Notes: generated from the sequence alone by a model not told the origin. DNA of 64,000 nucleotides from Acridotheres tristis (GCA_037013685.1 CM072884.1:105513548-105577547), one strand, 5' to 3'. Counted from the first letter of the stretch, positions 37,901-50,334 are shown. Numbers and translations: made by a program.

Positions 37901-40900
37901 CATTCTCTTCAGAGCTTGTTGTGTAATTTCTCATTGTCTTTTCCAAGGAAAACACAGTTTTCTCATTGACAATATAGAATATAAGAGACCATGAGCAAAG
38001 CAATGCCAAGTGGGGCTTTGTTAAGCCACCAAATGTTCTCTTTGAATACCCTGCCCCTCATGGTATTGTAGTTATTATGGGGAGAACACATATCTCCTCT
38101 CTCTTACAGGAGCTCTGGAGATCTCTGAAATCTTTATGTGCTTGAGGCTGCCTGTTCAATAGCTGGGTTAGTAAAAAATGTGCTCATTCCTTCAGTGTAA
38201 GGGAATGTTATCTCTGTGAATCTCACTGATTTAGCAGACTTTTTCACTGCATTTTTTCTAGAGATTAATCTACATCACATGAGGTCTGAGACAACTTGGA
38301 GCTGGAGGGAGTGGTCAGAACTGTCCTGCAAAGCCAGGGCCCTTTTTTATCCCTTTTCTTCTTAAGCTGATGAGTTCTCTGAAAAATTAAGTTAAATTTT
38401 CACCTTAGTGCTGTGTCCAAAGCTACGTCTCCAGAAGTTTCAAATAGGACAAGCCTTTGAGGATACAAAAACTCATTCTTTAACCTGAAGTTTCTGTTAA
38501 TGATGGAATATAATTAATTTTCTATTTTTCATACATACATAGATGCATTGATTTGATAAATAAAAACTACTGCTAGCTTTTTAGAAAATACACAGGTGAT
38601 ATTCATAGTGAAATTCATAATAGAATGTGGGCTAAATTCTGTCTCCAGGTGATAGGCTTTGAGAGAGCCGTGCTGTCAGTGAGGATGATGGATTCTGGGA
38701 CACTTCCAGGAGATGCTAGGAATGATGAGGGCTACTCTACCTTCTAACTATAGTTTATTTATTCCTTTAAATTAAGTGGTTCTATGGAACACAGCTTACC
38801 TTTCCAACATCACAGAGCAAGAAACATTTGGAGGTAATAATGCTAGAAATATTTTTAATTTTTACACTGAATTTTCTGTTTTCATACTTACAAAATAATT
38901 TTCTCTTTCTCACACCTTTCTGTTTTTTTACCATGCCAACATAGACTTGTTTCAGTAATATTACAAAAGGCATAGAACAGAGATAGTAGACAAACGTTCA
39001 ACACATCAATCAATAAACTTCCTAGCTCATTAAAACTTAAGGCATATTCATTATTCCATCACGTTGAACAATTACTTGTTTTTTAAAGGATACCAGGTAT
39101 TATGATCATTTTCGTACCTCTCCACTTGCCCAATACTCCCCTTGAAAAGTTAAGTCTTTTGAGCCTGAAAGAGCTCTGGATCTAAGTGAGGGAAAAAAAT
39201 CCTCACATATAATACTTCCAGACTTTTAAGTTCTACTCTCTGTTAAGGTCTTAAGAAGATTTATATAAAGCCTACAAGTTGTTCCCAGTTCAGGTCCTTG
39301 GCAGCATGCTTTAATTTTAAATCTGTTCCTTTTTTTTTTTTTTTTTGGTCTATCAGCTGGGCTGGGAGGTGGGAAATGGTGACACACTTCTAAAACTCCT
39401 GCTTCTGCCCTTCCCTGTCAGAATTATATGTAGCTCTGCAGTCTTCCTGAGAGTCATCTGCTTCATTACTTGACAAACCTTATTCTTGCATTCTCTCTGG
39501 CTAATCCCCTGCCTTTCTTCTTTCATGTATCCCTAATGCTCTTAGGAACCCTTCTCAACCTTACAAATCTCACTAGAAGGCAGAAGTAGCCCCTAGTGAG
39601 GACCCTGTTTTCATATTCATCCTTTTTGCCAAGGGTGCCAAACTCTGGAGCTAATATTGCACTGACAGGGCTGTTAAGAGTCTTTGAGTGGAAATTTCAC
39701 TTGCAAAGGGTTTGTTTTTAAAAAATAAAAGATTTTAATAAAAATATGATTGAGAACAATTTAAAACAGTAGGAGAAAAATTTGAAAAAGTAGGAGAAGC
39801 AGCCATAAAAGGGTAATGTTTTGCTCTACTGCTTTCACCTTTTAATGCTTCCAACATAGGATTTCAATAGTTTATTCCAAATAGATTCATATTGGAAAGA
39901 TTATTGCTTATTTGGGGGTTGTTGTCTCGTTGATGTTTCTTGGGCTTTTTTAGTATATTTTGGTTTTTTTTACCTGCTTATATTTTTTGTCTTTCCAATC
40001 TTACAAATTGCCAGCACAACAAACTTCCAGCTTCACGTGCATCTAATGGGAGACTTAATGTGACCTCACAAGGAAAGGTGTGCTGCACATGAGTCTTCCT
40101 GTTGATACTGCATAGTATTCGAGGTTTTGGGCATTAACACCATCATCTCTGGAAGGAAGAGACACTTTCTGGATGCAAAAAGCACTTCAACATGTTGATG
40201 TTAAAGTGGGTGCTTTTAGCACATCAGAGGGTGCTTTCCTTCTAGTTTTACAGGGTATATCTTTTCCATATCTCTTGGAACAAAAAAAAAAAATCTGTTT
40301 TGATACTATTTCTCAGCAAGACATTCATGCAAGGCAGATTTGAAAAATAAGCACTTTTTTTTTTTTTTTTTTTTTTTTTTCCTAATTGCTATTTTAATCT
40401 TGGACTTTCTCTGACTTGTTTTCCAATATGGCCAAGACAAGAGAGATTGGCAATGCTCAGTCAGGGATGCAAGACTTTTCATATTGACTTGGTTTGATGG
40501 AGAACGTGTTTCCAAATCCTTTCACAAAGGCTGGAAACTGAACTGGTCCTGTACCCAGGACAGATAATTGAAAAATGTATAATAAAATATTGTTTAGATA
40601 TATAAATCATTAACCAATAACTACTTTTATAGAGGTAGTCTATCATGCCAGATAGATTTTTATTCTACTGGTCAATCACAGCATGATTTTGTGGGTTTTA
40701 GCATTCAGTCTCATCAGTCAATAAACTGGATGCAAAGATAATGCTTTCAGTTTTAAGCTAATTATTGAAAAAAAAAAAAACCCAAAACTTTCAGAAGATC
40801 CAGCAAAACCTGATTTCCAGTCAGAATCCAAAATATTCAATATTCTAGATTGAGATGGGTGTCCTGAATATATGATGCATTGCTTCAGCATCATATTTAC

Positions 40901-41548
40901 CTCTTGTATCCATGCTTGGAGTTATGACCCAGAAATTTTCCTTTTCCCCTTGATATATATTCTCCTGCAGTCTGTCAGACTCTGTTCCCTCTGCCCCTTT
41001 TTCACACATAATCCTCAGGTTAGTGCTCTTTTTCTCTTGCAGAACATCATGCAGTTGAGTACCTTGTCATTTCTTGAAAAATAATTGTTAAATTGTCTGT
41101 AAACTGAGAGGGATTTTCTACCTGTCAACATACTAGACTTACTGAGATAGTGTGTTGACAATGTGCTTTTGAAGTATTGCATGCTCCCAGCTTTTTCGGC
41201 ATTTGCTTTTTCTCACCAGGCTGACTTTGTTCTTGTTTGCATCTGATTCTCCCTAGAATCTCTTTTCAAAGAAAAGTGATATCTTACACAGAATTTTCTT
41301 GTCTAAAGAGGTCATGAAGCTGAGATAAGGGCAGATGTGACAGCCACCATATTGCTAGATACTGGGAACAGAGCCAGGGGACTGGCAGGCTAAAAAGCAA
41401 CAGTTTCCACAGCATTTACTAAAGCGCAAAGTTGCATATGCAGGACTGTTGCAGAATTTTATCCCTGATGAAATGGGAACAGAAGTGAGGACATAACACT
41501 GTCATTTTAAGAGATGAAAAATCTCACCCCATATGTTTATTCTAATTA
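31980..41548. other. Long non-coding unique AT-rich block
   Basis: About 9.6 kb with no recognised transposon. Homopolymers include T17 at 39330-39346, A11 near 40281 and T26 at 40355-40380. A GC-richer patch lies at 33245-33370. Frames of up to 110 codons (33245-33577, plus) show no motif. This is the longest stretch free of recognised repeats, compatible with intronic or regulatory DNA under constraint, but conservation cannot be judged from one sequence. Confidence 0.55.
40355..40380 (+). repeat. T26 homopolymer
   Basis: 26 consecutive T, preceded by GCAC and followed by CCTAATTG. On the minus strand it is a poly(A) tract, yet the sequence on its 5' side in that orientation (above 40380) shows no gene-like content or AATAAA signal that would mark a retrocopy. 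Confidence 0.9.
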
Positions 41549-41750
41549 TAGAATCACAGAATGGTTGGAAGTGACCTTAAAGATCATCTCATTCCAATCC
41601 CCTTTCATGGACAGGGACACTTTCCACCTAACCAGGTTGCTCAGAGCTGCATCCAACCTGATCTTAAACACACCCATGGATGGGGCATCCACATCTTCTC
41701 TGGATAACCTGTTTCATAATTTAGTGCTGGCTCAGGTTGCTTAACAAGGG
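41549..41750 (-). mobile_element. CR1 LINE 3' end (antisense)
   Basis: Starts on plus with one eroded octamer plus ATCACAGAATGGTTGGAAG, the reverse complement of a CR1 terminus. It continues through CAGGGACACTTTCCACCTAA, CCAGGTTGCTCAGAGCTGCA and GATGGGGCATCCACATCTTC, all standard CR1 3'-UTR and last-codon landmarks. About 200 bp remain; the 5' end is lost. Confidence 0.92.
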
Positions 41751-43496
41751 TGCCAAAACTTATTATGCAGCCTGTTGGGCTGCAAGAGCAGACTACAAGA
41801 AACTCTAAACTTTTCACCCCCAAGTGCCCAGCAATTTAGAAAATCTTCATTTTTTTTTTGGTAATATAAATGCATACCTGGGCATACACATCTATTTTCC
41901 CCTTTACACATAAAAAAATAAATTGGCCAATTTATTTCAAGGAACACTAGTATGTTTCTTTCTCCTGCTGCTAGAAACTTGCTTCTCTCTTCCACAATAC
42001 TGCTTTCCTGGGGTTTTATGATGTGCACTTTCTTACAAGAGTCTTGTGATTTTCCTGTACCATGTTATGTTCCTCATCATTCTCCTTGCAGCCAGCAGGT
42101 TGTACACCAGCAGCCCTATTAATATATATAAACAATATTAGAAAGAACTTTTCTCTGGTCATTTGAACACAAACATTAATGCCCAGATATTGCTGGCTGC
42201 CTGAAAGCCATATAATAAAATCTATACTACTGAAAATCAAAAAATTATTCTAAAGTGATAGCAGAATATTGTCAATGAAATATGATTTTTGTAGCTTGGG
42301 AACTTCAAAATGAAACAACAATAAAAAAAAAAGTTCTATTGATTTTTGAAAGTTTGCCAGACCAAAACTTTGTATCAGCAGATGCACAATGCATATTTGT
42401 ATAGAAGTGTCAAAGCCACGGGATGTTCATAGACCCAGCTGGGTAAGTGACTGTTTTATTTGCATTTGTGTGATTTGTTCAGAAAAATGAAAGATACTGC
42501 ATCAACTCCAAGTTTGACTGAGCAGAAATATGTATATACAGGATAAATACCCTCCACACATGGTGTGAGACATAAGCAACTTTGTTGTACATAGAGGGAA
42601 ATGAAGTTAATTAGATGAGTTGAGATGCAGTGGTTAACAAGTTTCATATGCAAGGCTCTTTTACATGCTACAAATGAAATAGACCATGCTTTGTTATATA
42701 CTGTGCCCTATTAGGTGCATGGCTATATGTATAACACTATAATTTATTTTTTATGCTAAAGAAACTTTCAGTTTGATTCTACTTTTAAATGCACTAACAG
42801 AGCTCACAAACCCAAGTATCCAACCTGTGGCACACAGGAGCAGAGATCCACACATGATGGCAGCATGGGAGAGGTGATTTACAGAAATTGGTTGTTGCAG
42901 ACTCTGAAGTTTCTACTTGGTCAGCATCAATGTAGCAGATGATCCATAACAACCAGTCTTTGATCAACAGCAACATCCTTCACCTTTTACTTCAGAAAAA
43001 GAACTGTATCTGCTTAAAAAATCCATGGAAAAAGGCTGCTTGTTTCCCTTTTTATGAGACAGATCTTAGATGCCCCATCTCCTCATGCCCTGTCCATGTC
43101 AGATATCCTGGAGAAAGGACTATGTCTTCCCTGATGTTTTGTACTGCAGCAAGGTGGTTGTGGATAAAAAATTAAAATGATAACTAAATTAGATGCAACC
43201 TTTAAGTACCTTCTTTGATGTGGAAAGGATTTTGGGTTCTGCTATCAGGTACCAGGATATGCTAGAAGGTAAAAAATAATAATTTTATTTTGGATAGGTA
43301 CATTCTTGTCAAATTTGAACTTCTAATAGGGATCACTAGGGAGGGAAGCATGGAAAGTGGGGGGAAAATGTAAGTCTCCATACAGGGCTAACATGAATCT
43401 ACCTTCCAGATACTCCAGACAGAGAAGCTGTCTTGTTCAGTAGGCAGTGGCAGTAGCTCCTCCAAACATAGCTGAGAAATAAGGGTGAAGAAGAGA
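41751..43496. other. Non-coding unique DNA
   Basis: A T9 tract near 41851 and a short TATATA run near 42122. No recognisable repeat, exon or RNA gene. Confidence 0.5.
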
Positions 43497-43570
43497 GCTG
43501 CTCTGCCTCGGCAGCAGCAGTCAGAGCTGGTTTATCACTGACTGCTCAACTCAGCGAGGCAGAGAACAGC
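43497..43570. other. 74-nt stem-loop with perfect arms (pre-miRNA-sized)
   Basis: The sequence folds back on itself. CTCTGCCTCG (43501-43510) pairs exactly with CGAGGCAGAG (43555-43564), and GCAGTCAG (43517-43524) with CTGACTGC (43538-43545). GCTG (43497-43500) pairs with CAGC (43567-43570) across a two-base AA bulge. An internal loop (6 versus 9 nt) separates the two main stems and the terminal loop is 13 nt. The size fits a microRNA precursor hairpin, though the internal loop is large for one. I do not recognise a known miRNA. It could also be the core of a decayed inverted-repeat transposon. A fold in the reverse strand is equally possible. Confidence 0.5.
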
Positions 43571-45350
43571 ATTACCCAGATTCCCTCTATAAAACTGTCA
43601 CAGCAGGACACCTCCTTAAACTCCCTGTAGTATGGTGAGACTCCACTCCCATTCCTACTCCCTGGGTCTTATAAATAAAAGTAATAATCCAGTCTTCATA
43701 ACCATTCATCCTCTGCTGCTGGGTTTTTTTCTAACTGTTTCCATGTTCTTTTCAGTGTTAGGAATGGTAGCCAGTCCTCAGTACCACTTTACAGACACAA
43801 GGGTTTTCTATCTTCCTTCAACTGCCTGTAGGGAAGCAGTGCTGTATCACCAATGAGTTATACTCTGAGCAAATTTTCTGGTAAGGAATTTCATCTAAAC
43901 GTACCTTGGTATAGTCTTGGTACAGATAACCTCTGCAGTGCTGCCATCTAAACATCTGTCTTTTCCTGGGGAGGACAGAGAATATCTATTTTGAACTGTG
44001 AGCATTTCTGCAGTCCGTGAACACTTTGCCATTTTGTCTTCACCCTAATGCAGTGCTGAGTGAGCACTGGTGATGAGTGCATTGCCCTCCATCATGTTTT
44101 GGGAGAGGATCATCACTCAGGTGCACTCACTAATGTCTCTCTGGAGCTGATGACAAGCCCTGTGTGGTCAGACTTAATGAGTCAATTAGAGTATATGAAC
44201 AGGCAGCATAGTTCTGAGATGCAGGGACTTGGCCTTGTCTCGTTACAAGTTGGTTGAAAATGGCCTCTGATGCAAAGTAATTAATTTTCTGACTCATGTA
44301 GGTGGACTACCTGACAGCTTTCTCCTGTTTGCTTCTGAAATGGCTTGACTTAGAGAGAGAAATGTCCCTCGATAAAGTGGTGAACTGCTGTTTATCGGCA
44401 GCAGTTTCTACAGAAACGTTACATCCTTCCTCTGATTTTCTTCACTGCTGTGGTTAAAGGAGGGCTGCTCAAAGGTCTGGCACAGCAATCATTTGTCATG
44501 CAGACAGACCTGATAACTCAGTCCAAAGTGTTGGAGGCAATCAAACTGTGGTTAGATCACAGAATTCTGAGAATATGAGATTAAACTGCATCTTCATCGA
44601 CAGCAGAACAAGTCTTTGACTTGCTCTAGTTTCTTCAGTTCTTATGCTCATCTCCAACATTAACTACTCAAATTCATGTCTTTATTTTTTAAAGGAAGTC
44701 TTATTAATTGGGAAAAAATCCCCAGTCCACGTTCCAGTCATAAACTATCAGTAGTGATTTACCTCTTTATCAAACCTTCTTCATTTTAAACGAGAATTCT
44801 CTCTTTCATCTTTGGAGGCAAAAATTAAAGTTAAATTACTACCTGAACAAATTTTGGAGTTTTAATCTTTAGTGACACCTCAAATCATGATGTATAAAGA
44901 TTTCTTAGCAAACTGAATTATCCTTTCATCAAAAGAAAATCCTGTCTAAGAGCTGCACTTAAAGCATAGGATTGGTTACATGCTTTTTGTCAGCAGAGGA
45001 ATACAATATTTTTAAACTAGCTACCATTGTTACAATGTCCTGCAGCTGACAGGCTAGTGTACAAAACCACAAACCTTAATACCTGACTGAATTTGTTGGT
45101 CACAGTTTTCAGTCATATCTACCTAAATAAATTAATAATTAAATGCCCTCTTCATTGACACTTTGATTACAATTAGATCAACAGAAAGCCACTGTTTAAA
45201 TAGAATCCTTGAGGCTATTCTTTGTCTTTGGAATTTAAGGGATTTCTCAGAAGCCTGTCAAAAACCACCAGAGCAGGATTTTGACTTCATCAAAGCAAGG
45301 CATCAACAAGCCAGTAAATAGGACTAGAAACAGCAGTGAGAGAGATACAG
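43571..45350. other. Non-coding unique DNA with further small inverted repeats
   Basis: An imperfect hairpin spans 44059-44131 (AGTGAG-CAC-TG-GTGATGA against its complement, three small bulges, 33-nt loop). A small hairpin at 44383-44406 has 8-bp AACTGCTG/CAGCAGTT arms. Otherwise AT-rich with no recognised family. Confidence 0.45.
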
Positions 45351-46832
45351 GAATCACAGAATCACAGAATAACCTGAGCTAGAAGGGACCCCCAAGGAGC
45401 ATCGAGCCCAGCTTGTGTCTCTGGATGGGACAGCCCAAGAGTCACATCCTGTGCCTGAGAGCATTGTCCAAGCATTTCCTGAGCTCTGCCAGGCTGGTGC
45501 TGTGACCCCCCTGCCCTGGAGAGCCTGTTCAGTGCCCAGTCACCCTCTGGGGGAAGACCCTTTATCTAATGCCCAACCTAAACCTCCCCTGACACAACTT
45601 CAGGCCATTCCCTCGGTCCTGTCACTGTCACCACAGAGCAGAGATCAGTGCCTGCCCCTCCTGTTCCCCTCACAAGGAAGTTGTGACTGCAGTGAGGTCT
45701 CCCCTCAGTCTCCTCCAGGCTGAACAAACCCAGTGCCCTCAGCCCCTCCTCACACGGCTTCTCCTCAAAGACCTTCTCCATCCTCATTGCCCTCCTTTGG
45801 ATGTTCTTTAACAGCTTATTGTCTTTTTCATATCATGGCACCCCAAACTGTCCCCAGCACTGGAGGTGAGGCTGCCCCAGCCCAGAGCAGAGCAGGACAA
45901 TCCCTCCCTTGCCCTTCTGGCCATGCTGTCCCTGATGTCCCCAGGACACGCTTGGCCCTCCTGGCTGCCAGGGCACTGCTGGCTCAGCTTCAACTTTCCA
46001 TCCACCAGGACCCCCAGGTGCCTTTCCCTGGTGCTGCTTTCCAGCCTTTCATTCCCCAGTCTGTCCGTACATCCAGGGTTGCCCCATCCCAGAGGCAGAA
46101 TCCAGCACTTTCCCTTGTTGAATTTCCCATGGCTGGTGACTGCCCAGGCCTCTCGTTTGTCGAGGTCTCTTCAGGGCCTGCCTGCCTTCAGGGACTCAGC
46201 AGCTCCTCCCAGTTTTGTATCACCTGCAAACCTGCTCAGTGTCCCTTCCAGTGCTGTGTTCAAGTCCTTTATGAAGATGTTGAAGAGCACAGGGCTGAGG
46301 ATGGAGCCGTGTGGAGCCCCCGTGGTGACAGCTCACAGCTCTGGTGTCACCCCATTCACTGCAACCCTTTGTGCCCCATCTGTGAGTCAGCTGCTCACCC
46401 ATCAGTGATGGTGTGAGTGTGTTTTTTCAGCTAGGGGCTGGACATTTTGTCCAGGATACTAAGAGAGACACTATCAAAAGCTTTACTGAAATCCAAAAAT
46501 ATTACATCAGCAGGATTTCCTTGATCAGCTAGGTGGGTTACCTTGTCATAAAAGGAAATCAGGTTTGATATGCAGGACTTTCCCCCTGTGCTGACTGTGA
46601 TGAATGACTGCATTGTCTTTCCTGCACTTTTTCATAACTCCCAGAACAATCTTCTCCATAACTTTACCAGGCACTGAAGTGAGACTGACAGGCCTGTAGT
46701 TTCCAAAGTCCTCCTTCCTGCCCTTCTTGAAAATCGTGAAAACATTCATCAGTGTCTAGTCAGCTGAGACCTCTGTGGCTTCCCAAGACCTCTCGAAGAT
46801 CAAGAGAGGTTTAACAATGAAAATAGCCAGAA
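45351..46832 (-). mobile_element. CR1 LINE, largest copy (antisense), 5'-truncated
   Basis: A roughly 1.48-kb CR1 3' half. The 3' end lies at 45351-45371, where two GAATCACA units are the reverse complement of the terminal octamers. Moving right, the plus strand passes the 3' UTR, the LVRG-GGAGTDL segment (minus, near 45650), the SQQCPGSQEG segment (minus, about 45960-45985) and the reverse-transcriptase core to about 46832, where similarity stops (5' truncation). Large plus-strand frames of 227 and 180 codons across it are antisense artefacts. The match to the usual avian family is good enough to suggest a younger copy than those at 13 and 57.5 kb. Confidence 0.95.
45480..46832 (-). pseudogene. 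CR1 ORF2 reverse transcriptase, disabled remnant
   Basis: An intact ORF2 protein would copy CR1 RNA by target-primed reverse transcription. Here, from the truncated N-terminal side, the minus strand gives NYRPVSLTSVPGKVMEKI (46546-46749 frame), then in a shifted frame CISNLISFYDKVTHLADQG and FLDFSKAFDSVS (motif A, about 46475-46513; the D of FLDF is the first catalytic aspartate). The second catalytic motif, normally FADDT, reads FAGD at 46219-46230, losing one of the paired aspartates. At least one frameshift separates the NYRP and FLDF blocks, and more frame changes follow in the C-terminal thumb/tail region. The endonuclease and ORF1 are absent. The remnant is non-functional. Confidence 0.9.
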
Positions 46833-49800
46833 AAACATTTTCAATATGATAAAAAATAATTCAGAAATATTATTTATTAAAATGGAGACCACCTTGTACA
46901 GGGAAAAACCATTTCGTGTTTTGATTCTTCTTCCTCCTCCCATTTTTCTAACTTCTTCAGTGAGGCAGTGATAAATGGTTGTACCTATGTTACCTGTCAC
47001 AGAGAGGACAACTGCATCAAAGAGGCCCCTCATCAATTTATTTTCCTAATGGATACAGCACAAGAACTGAACTTTGGTTAATGGTTTGTGTCAGAAGAAG
47101 TAGAGCTGGATGCATTCACAGCCTGCATATGTGTTGTCACTCAGACAGATGCTCCAAGGTACTGTCCAGGGTAATGAAAGGCTGTTCCCCTCCTCCTAAT
47201 TAATTGTGAGGGGAAAGGTTTGCATTCGGCACCAAATTCCTTCCATATCTCTTTGTTGTTTTTTGGGGAGACAAATTTTGCAGCTCCTGTGAATGGGAAA
47301 GTCCAAAGGCCTGTGTTTAACAAAAACAAAACTTACTTTTCAGCAACACTGAGCCAATCGTTTCAGGCACCAAGGCTTCCAGGGCTTTCATGTCTCCAGC
47401 TCTCTTCGAACTTTAATGAATGGATACAGAGCAGAGAGCCTGAGAAATAATTAATTTGGACAACCTCTGATTGTCAGACCCAGGCCAGAGAAAAAAAGAA
47501 AGGAGATTTGCAAGAATCTGTGTGGAAATTCAGAGCACCTCAGTGACAGCTGAACTTGGAAGCACCTCAGGAAGGTGAATTTGGGCACATCACAGCCTCT
47601 CACACTCATCATGGGTGGGACATGAGGGTACTTTTTCCATTTATAAGAACTAGCAGATAAAATCTGTCCAAAGGAAGCCTTCTTAAGGAAAATGAGTGTT
47701 TCAGACTTGATTCAGGGTGTATTCACCTTCTTTTGTTCCACTTTTGCTCAGATTTCAATCTGGAAATCCAAAGGCCAAATGAATACCATGTTTATCTAGC
47801 ATTAAAATGCTAATTGAAGTGGGCCCATGGTGTCTTTTAACATTTGTCCACCAAATGCTCACTGAAATATTTCTAAGCAATGAGCATTTTTTTCTGAGAT
47901 CAAGTGATTTTTATTGTTGAACAAACACATATTGGATTCCCCATCTTACATTTCAAATTTGGTCACACATGGGTTTAAGATTCCAGCCCTGAGTAATTGC
48001 CAATACATGAAAATTTATTTAATTTCATTGCCTTTGCTTATTTCCTTATGAAATGACCTTTGAAATGTCTTTATCTCTTTTCTATTCTTTTCTTAATGAC
48101 ACATTTATTTGATGGGAGACTAGTGGACACAAAACCAATACCAACAAATATGACTGTTAACTGTAGTTGATGCACCTATTTCTTAAGTAGTACATGTTGG
48201 GCCAGCTATTCTTTAGCTTTTTAATATGTTCTCCTCACTCTGCCTGCATCACCTTTCTGGGTGGAACACACACTTTTGTTGTTGTTGATTTTATTTTGTA
48301 GGTAAGTTACACTTTTTTTCACTTCAAGGAAGACAACATTCAAGTCAAACCCGTTTCTGTACTCTTTTATTATTTTTTTGTTTGAATATCACACTGATTG
48401 CCCATTAAATTTTTGTCAAGTAATATATCAAATAGTTTCAAACAGCTTTGTTCTGTAAATGTTTTTTTAGAGAAGGCGCATTCTTTTGCATTAACAAAGA
48501 TTCTGTTCCAGTTCTGGTTTGCCACGGGACACTGCTCTCCACATACAGCAGAAGAGAATGAGTCCCTGACATGTGCCAGTCTGCTCCTTCATTAATCACA
48601 GGTTGTCTCCCAGCAAAGTCATCTATGAGGTTATAAAGGAAACTAAATGAAAATTGCATTCCTCTCCCTGTGGCAGCAAAGAGGGGCGGGGAGGGGAGGT
48701 TTTGTTGAAAGCGACTGACAGTCATTCCATGAGAAATTTTGCTTTGTTAATAAACATCCCTCCACTTCATAAATGCATATCATCTCTGCTTAACAGATGT
48801 GAGATTATCAGGAGGATTGTCATCATTTAAAGCCTTTCCAGGTGTCTCAAAGGCAGATGGCCACCACTGCTGCACCTTGCATTCTTTCCTGCTGTCTCCA
48901 GGATACCAACTTGCAGAGCTGATCAACCTTCTGCTCCATATACAGGCTGTTTGTAACTTTGAGGGGTTTGGTGGGGGTTTTTAGTTTGTTTGGGTTTTTT
49001 TTACTTTTGTTTGTTTTATGTTTTGATTTTTACTTTGGCTTGAGGGTTTTTTTAAGAGGAGTGGGAGCATTAAAACTGACAAAATAATTTCCCTTTTAAA
49101 AATTGCAGGGACCTGCCTTATAAAAAAGGCAATGTTAAAAGAATAATACTACTTCCAAATGATTTCAAGTTTTTCACACTGTGTTTTGGTCTAGTACCAG
49201 GAGATACATCCCCTCCACTCCCAAATTTGAAATTAACTGAAGAATTCACCCATATGTTTTAAAAAACCAAAATAAAATCATTTTAGGTTCATCAAACCAT
49301 TTCAGTTCCAAAAAACTAAAATGCGCAGAGTTTTAACTGGTATTCTGTAAACCAAGTTGAAAGGGAATTTCAGTTTGATCAAAATACTTTTTTTGTTAAT
49401 GCCTTTAAGAGCAAGCCAAAACACAGCATTTCCACAACCCTGGGAAAAATATAGAAGTAGTCATAGAGGAATGGGTTCACTGTACTCTATTAATATTTTT
49501 GTCAGCTGAAGAAGTACAAAACATCACTAAGAAGTAAAACAGAAGTAAAATGTATAACACATATTGGTCATAAGTGTTTATTCTTGCACTAATCATTTTA
49601 TACTTATTTTCAGAAGAGACTGATCTGAATTGCTCTTTAGATTGTACCAGATACATAACTGGAGTCTAAACACATTTCAGTGTCTGTTTTAAGAGGGACA
49701 GAATGGGATGGTGATCCCCAAACTAGATCTTTATTTTTCATTTGTTTATTGTCAAATCCTGGTCATCTGATAGAAGAGTACTATTGGAAAATCAATCCTT

Positions 49801-49873
49801 CTTACAGCTTTAAAATACCTTCTTCACTGGTGAACTTATATTTGCATCTCAGAGATAGTAGCACACATTGCAA
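46833..49873. other. Non-coding unique DNA
   Basis: Mixed AT-rich DNA. A T/G-rich low-complexity patch occupies about 48958-49056 (GTTTG and TTTTG units, a GGGGG and several T7-T8 tracts). No repeat family or exon recognised. Confidence 0.5.
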
Positions 49874-49939
49874 GATGCTTCTGAGACCCAGGATATTTGT
49901 TTGAATTACAGGATGCTTCTGAGACCCAGGATATTTGTT
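49874..49939. repeat. 28-bp direct repeat, two exact copies
   Basis: A 28-bp unit starting GATGCTTCTGAGACCCAGG and ending ATATTTGTT occurs at 49874-49901 and again, without a mismatch, at 49912-49939, separated by 10 bp. The identity implies a recent local duplication or an assembly artefact. Confidence 0.9.
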
Positions 49940-50306
49940 CGGATGCATAATACACTGGCCTTGAATCAGTATAGTTAATGGTAGATCCTTGTTGACATTA
50001 GGTAACAAATTACCCATACTTGGGTTTTAAACAGGCTTGTCCATACATTTAATGACAGGAATGTGACACATTTCTTTTTGTCTTATGTCATCATCACAGC
50101 TTCTAGTGATATTGCATCCAGGTTTATTTTTAAAAGTTGCCATTTAGTTTCAGCCTGCCGGCCTAATGGAGTTCACAGAACATCTCTCAGGGCTGCTGAA
50201 CCAGCAGAGGCAGCACTCGATATGATATGTATGCTTAAGCTTTAGGGTGCATAATAAACATGAGAGCTTCATGCCCTGAAAAATAATCACTAGGAACACA
50301 GTGCAT

Positions 50307-50334
50307 AAACTGCAAGCTAGAAACTGCAAGCTAG
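50307..50334. repeat. 14-bp tandem duplication
   Basis: AAACTGCAAGCTAG occurs twice in perfect tandem (50307-50320 and 50321-50334), followed by a partial AGA. A small replication-slippage duplication. Confidence 0.9.

Noticed and set aside
40355..40380. T26 tract considered as the poly(A) tail of a minus-strand retrocopy
   Set aside because: The sequence to its right shows no ORF, no recognisable cDNA, no polyadenylation signal and no obvious target duplication.
44383..44406. AACTGCTG/CAGCAGTT hairpin with an 8-nt loop
   Set aside because: Short arms, and a competing CGATAAA/TTTATCG pairing uses the same loop; not distinguishable from chance.
44553..44580. ATCACAGAATTCTGAGAATA considered as a CR1 terminus
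   Set aside because: Resembles a CR1 start for about 18 bp, but none of the downstream CR1 landmarks follow.
45733..46416. Plus-strand open frames of 227 and 180 codons
   Set aside because: They lie entirely across the antisense CR1 ORF2 remnant; the minus strand gives reverse-transcriptase motifs, so these are antisense openings in GC-rich transposon DNA.
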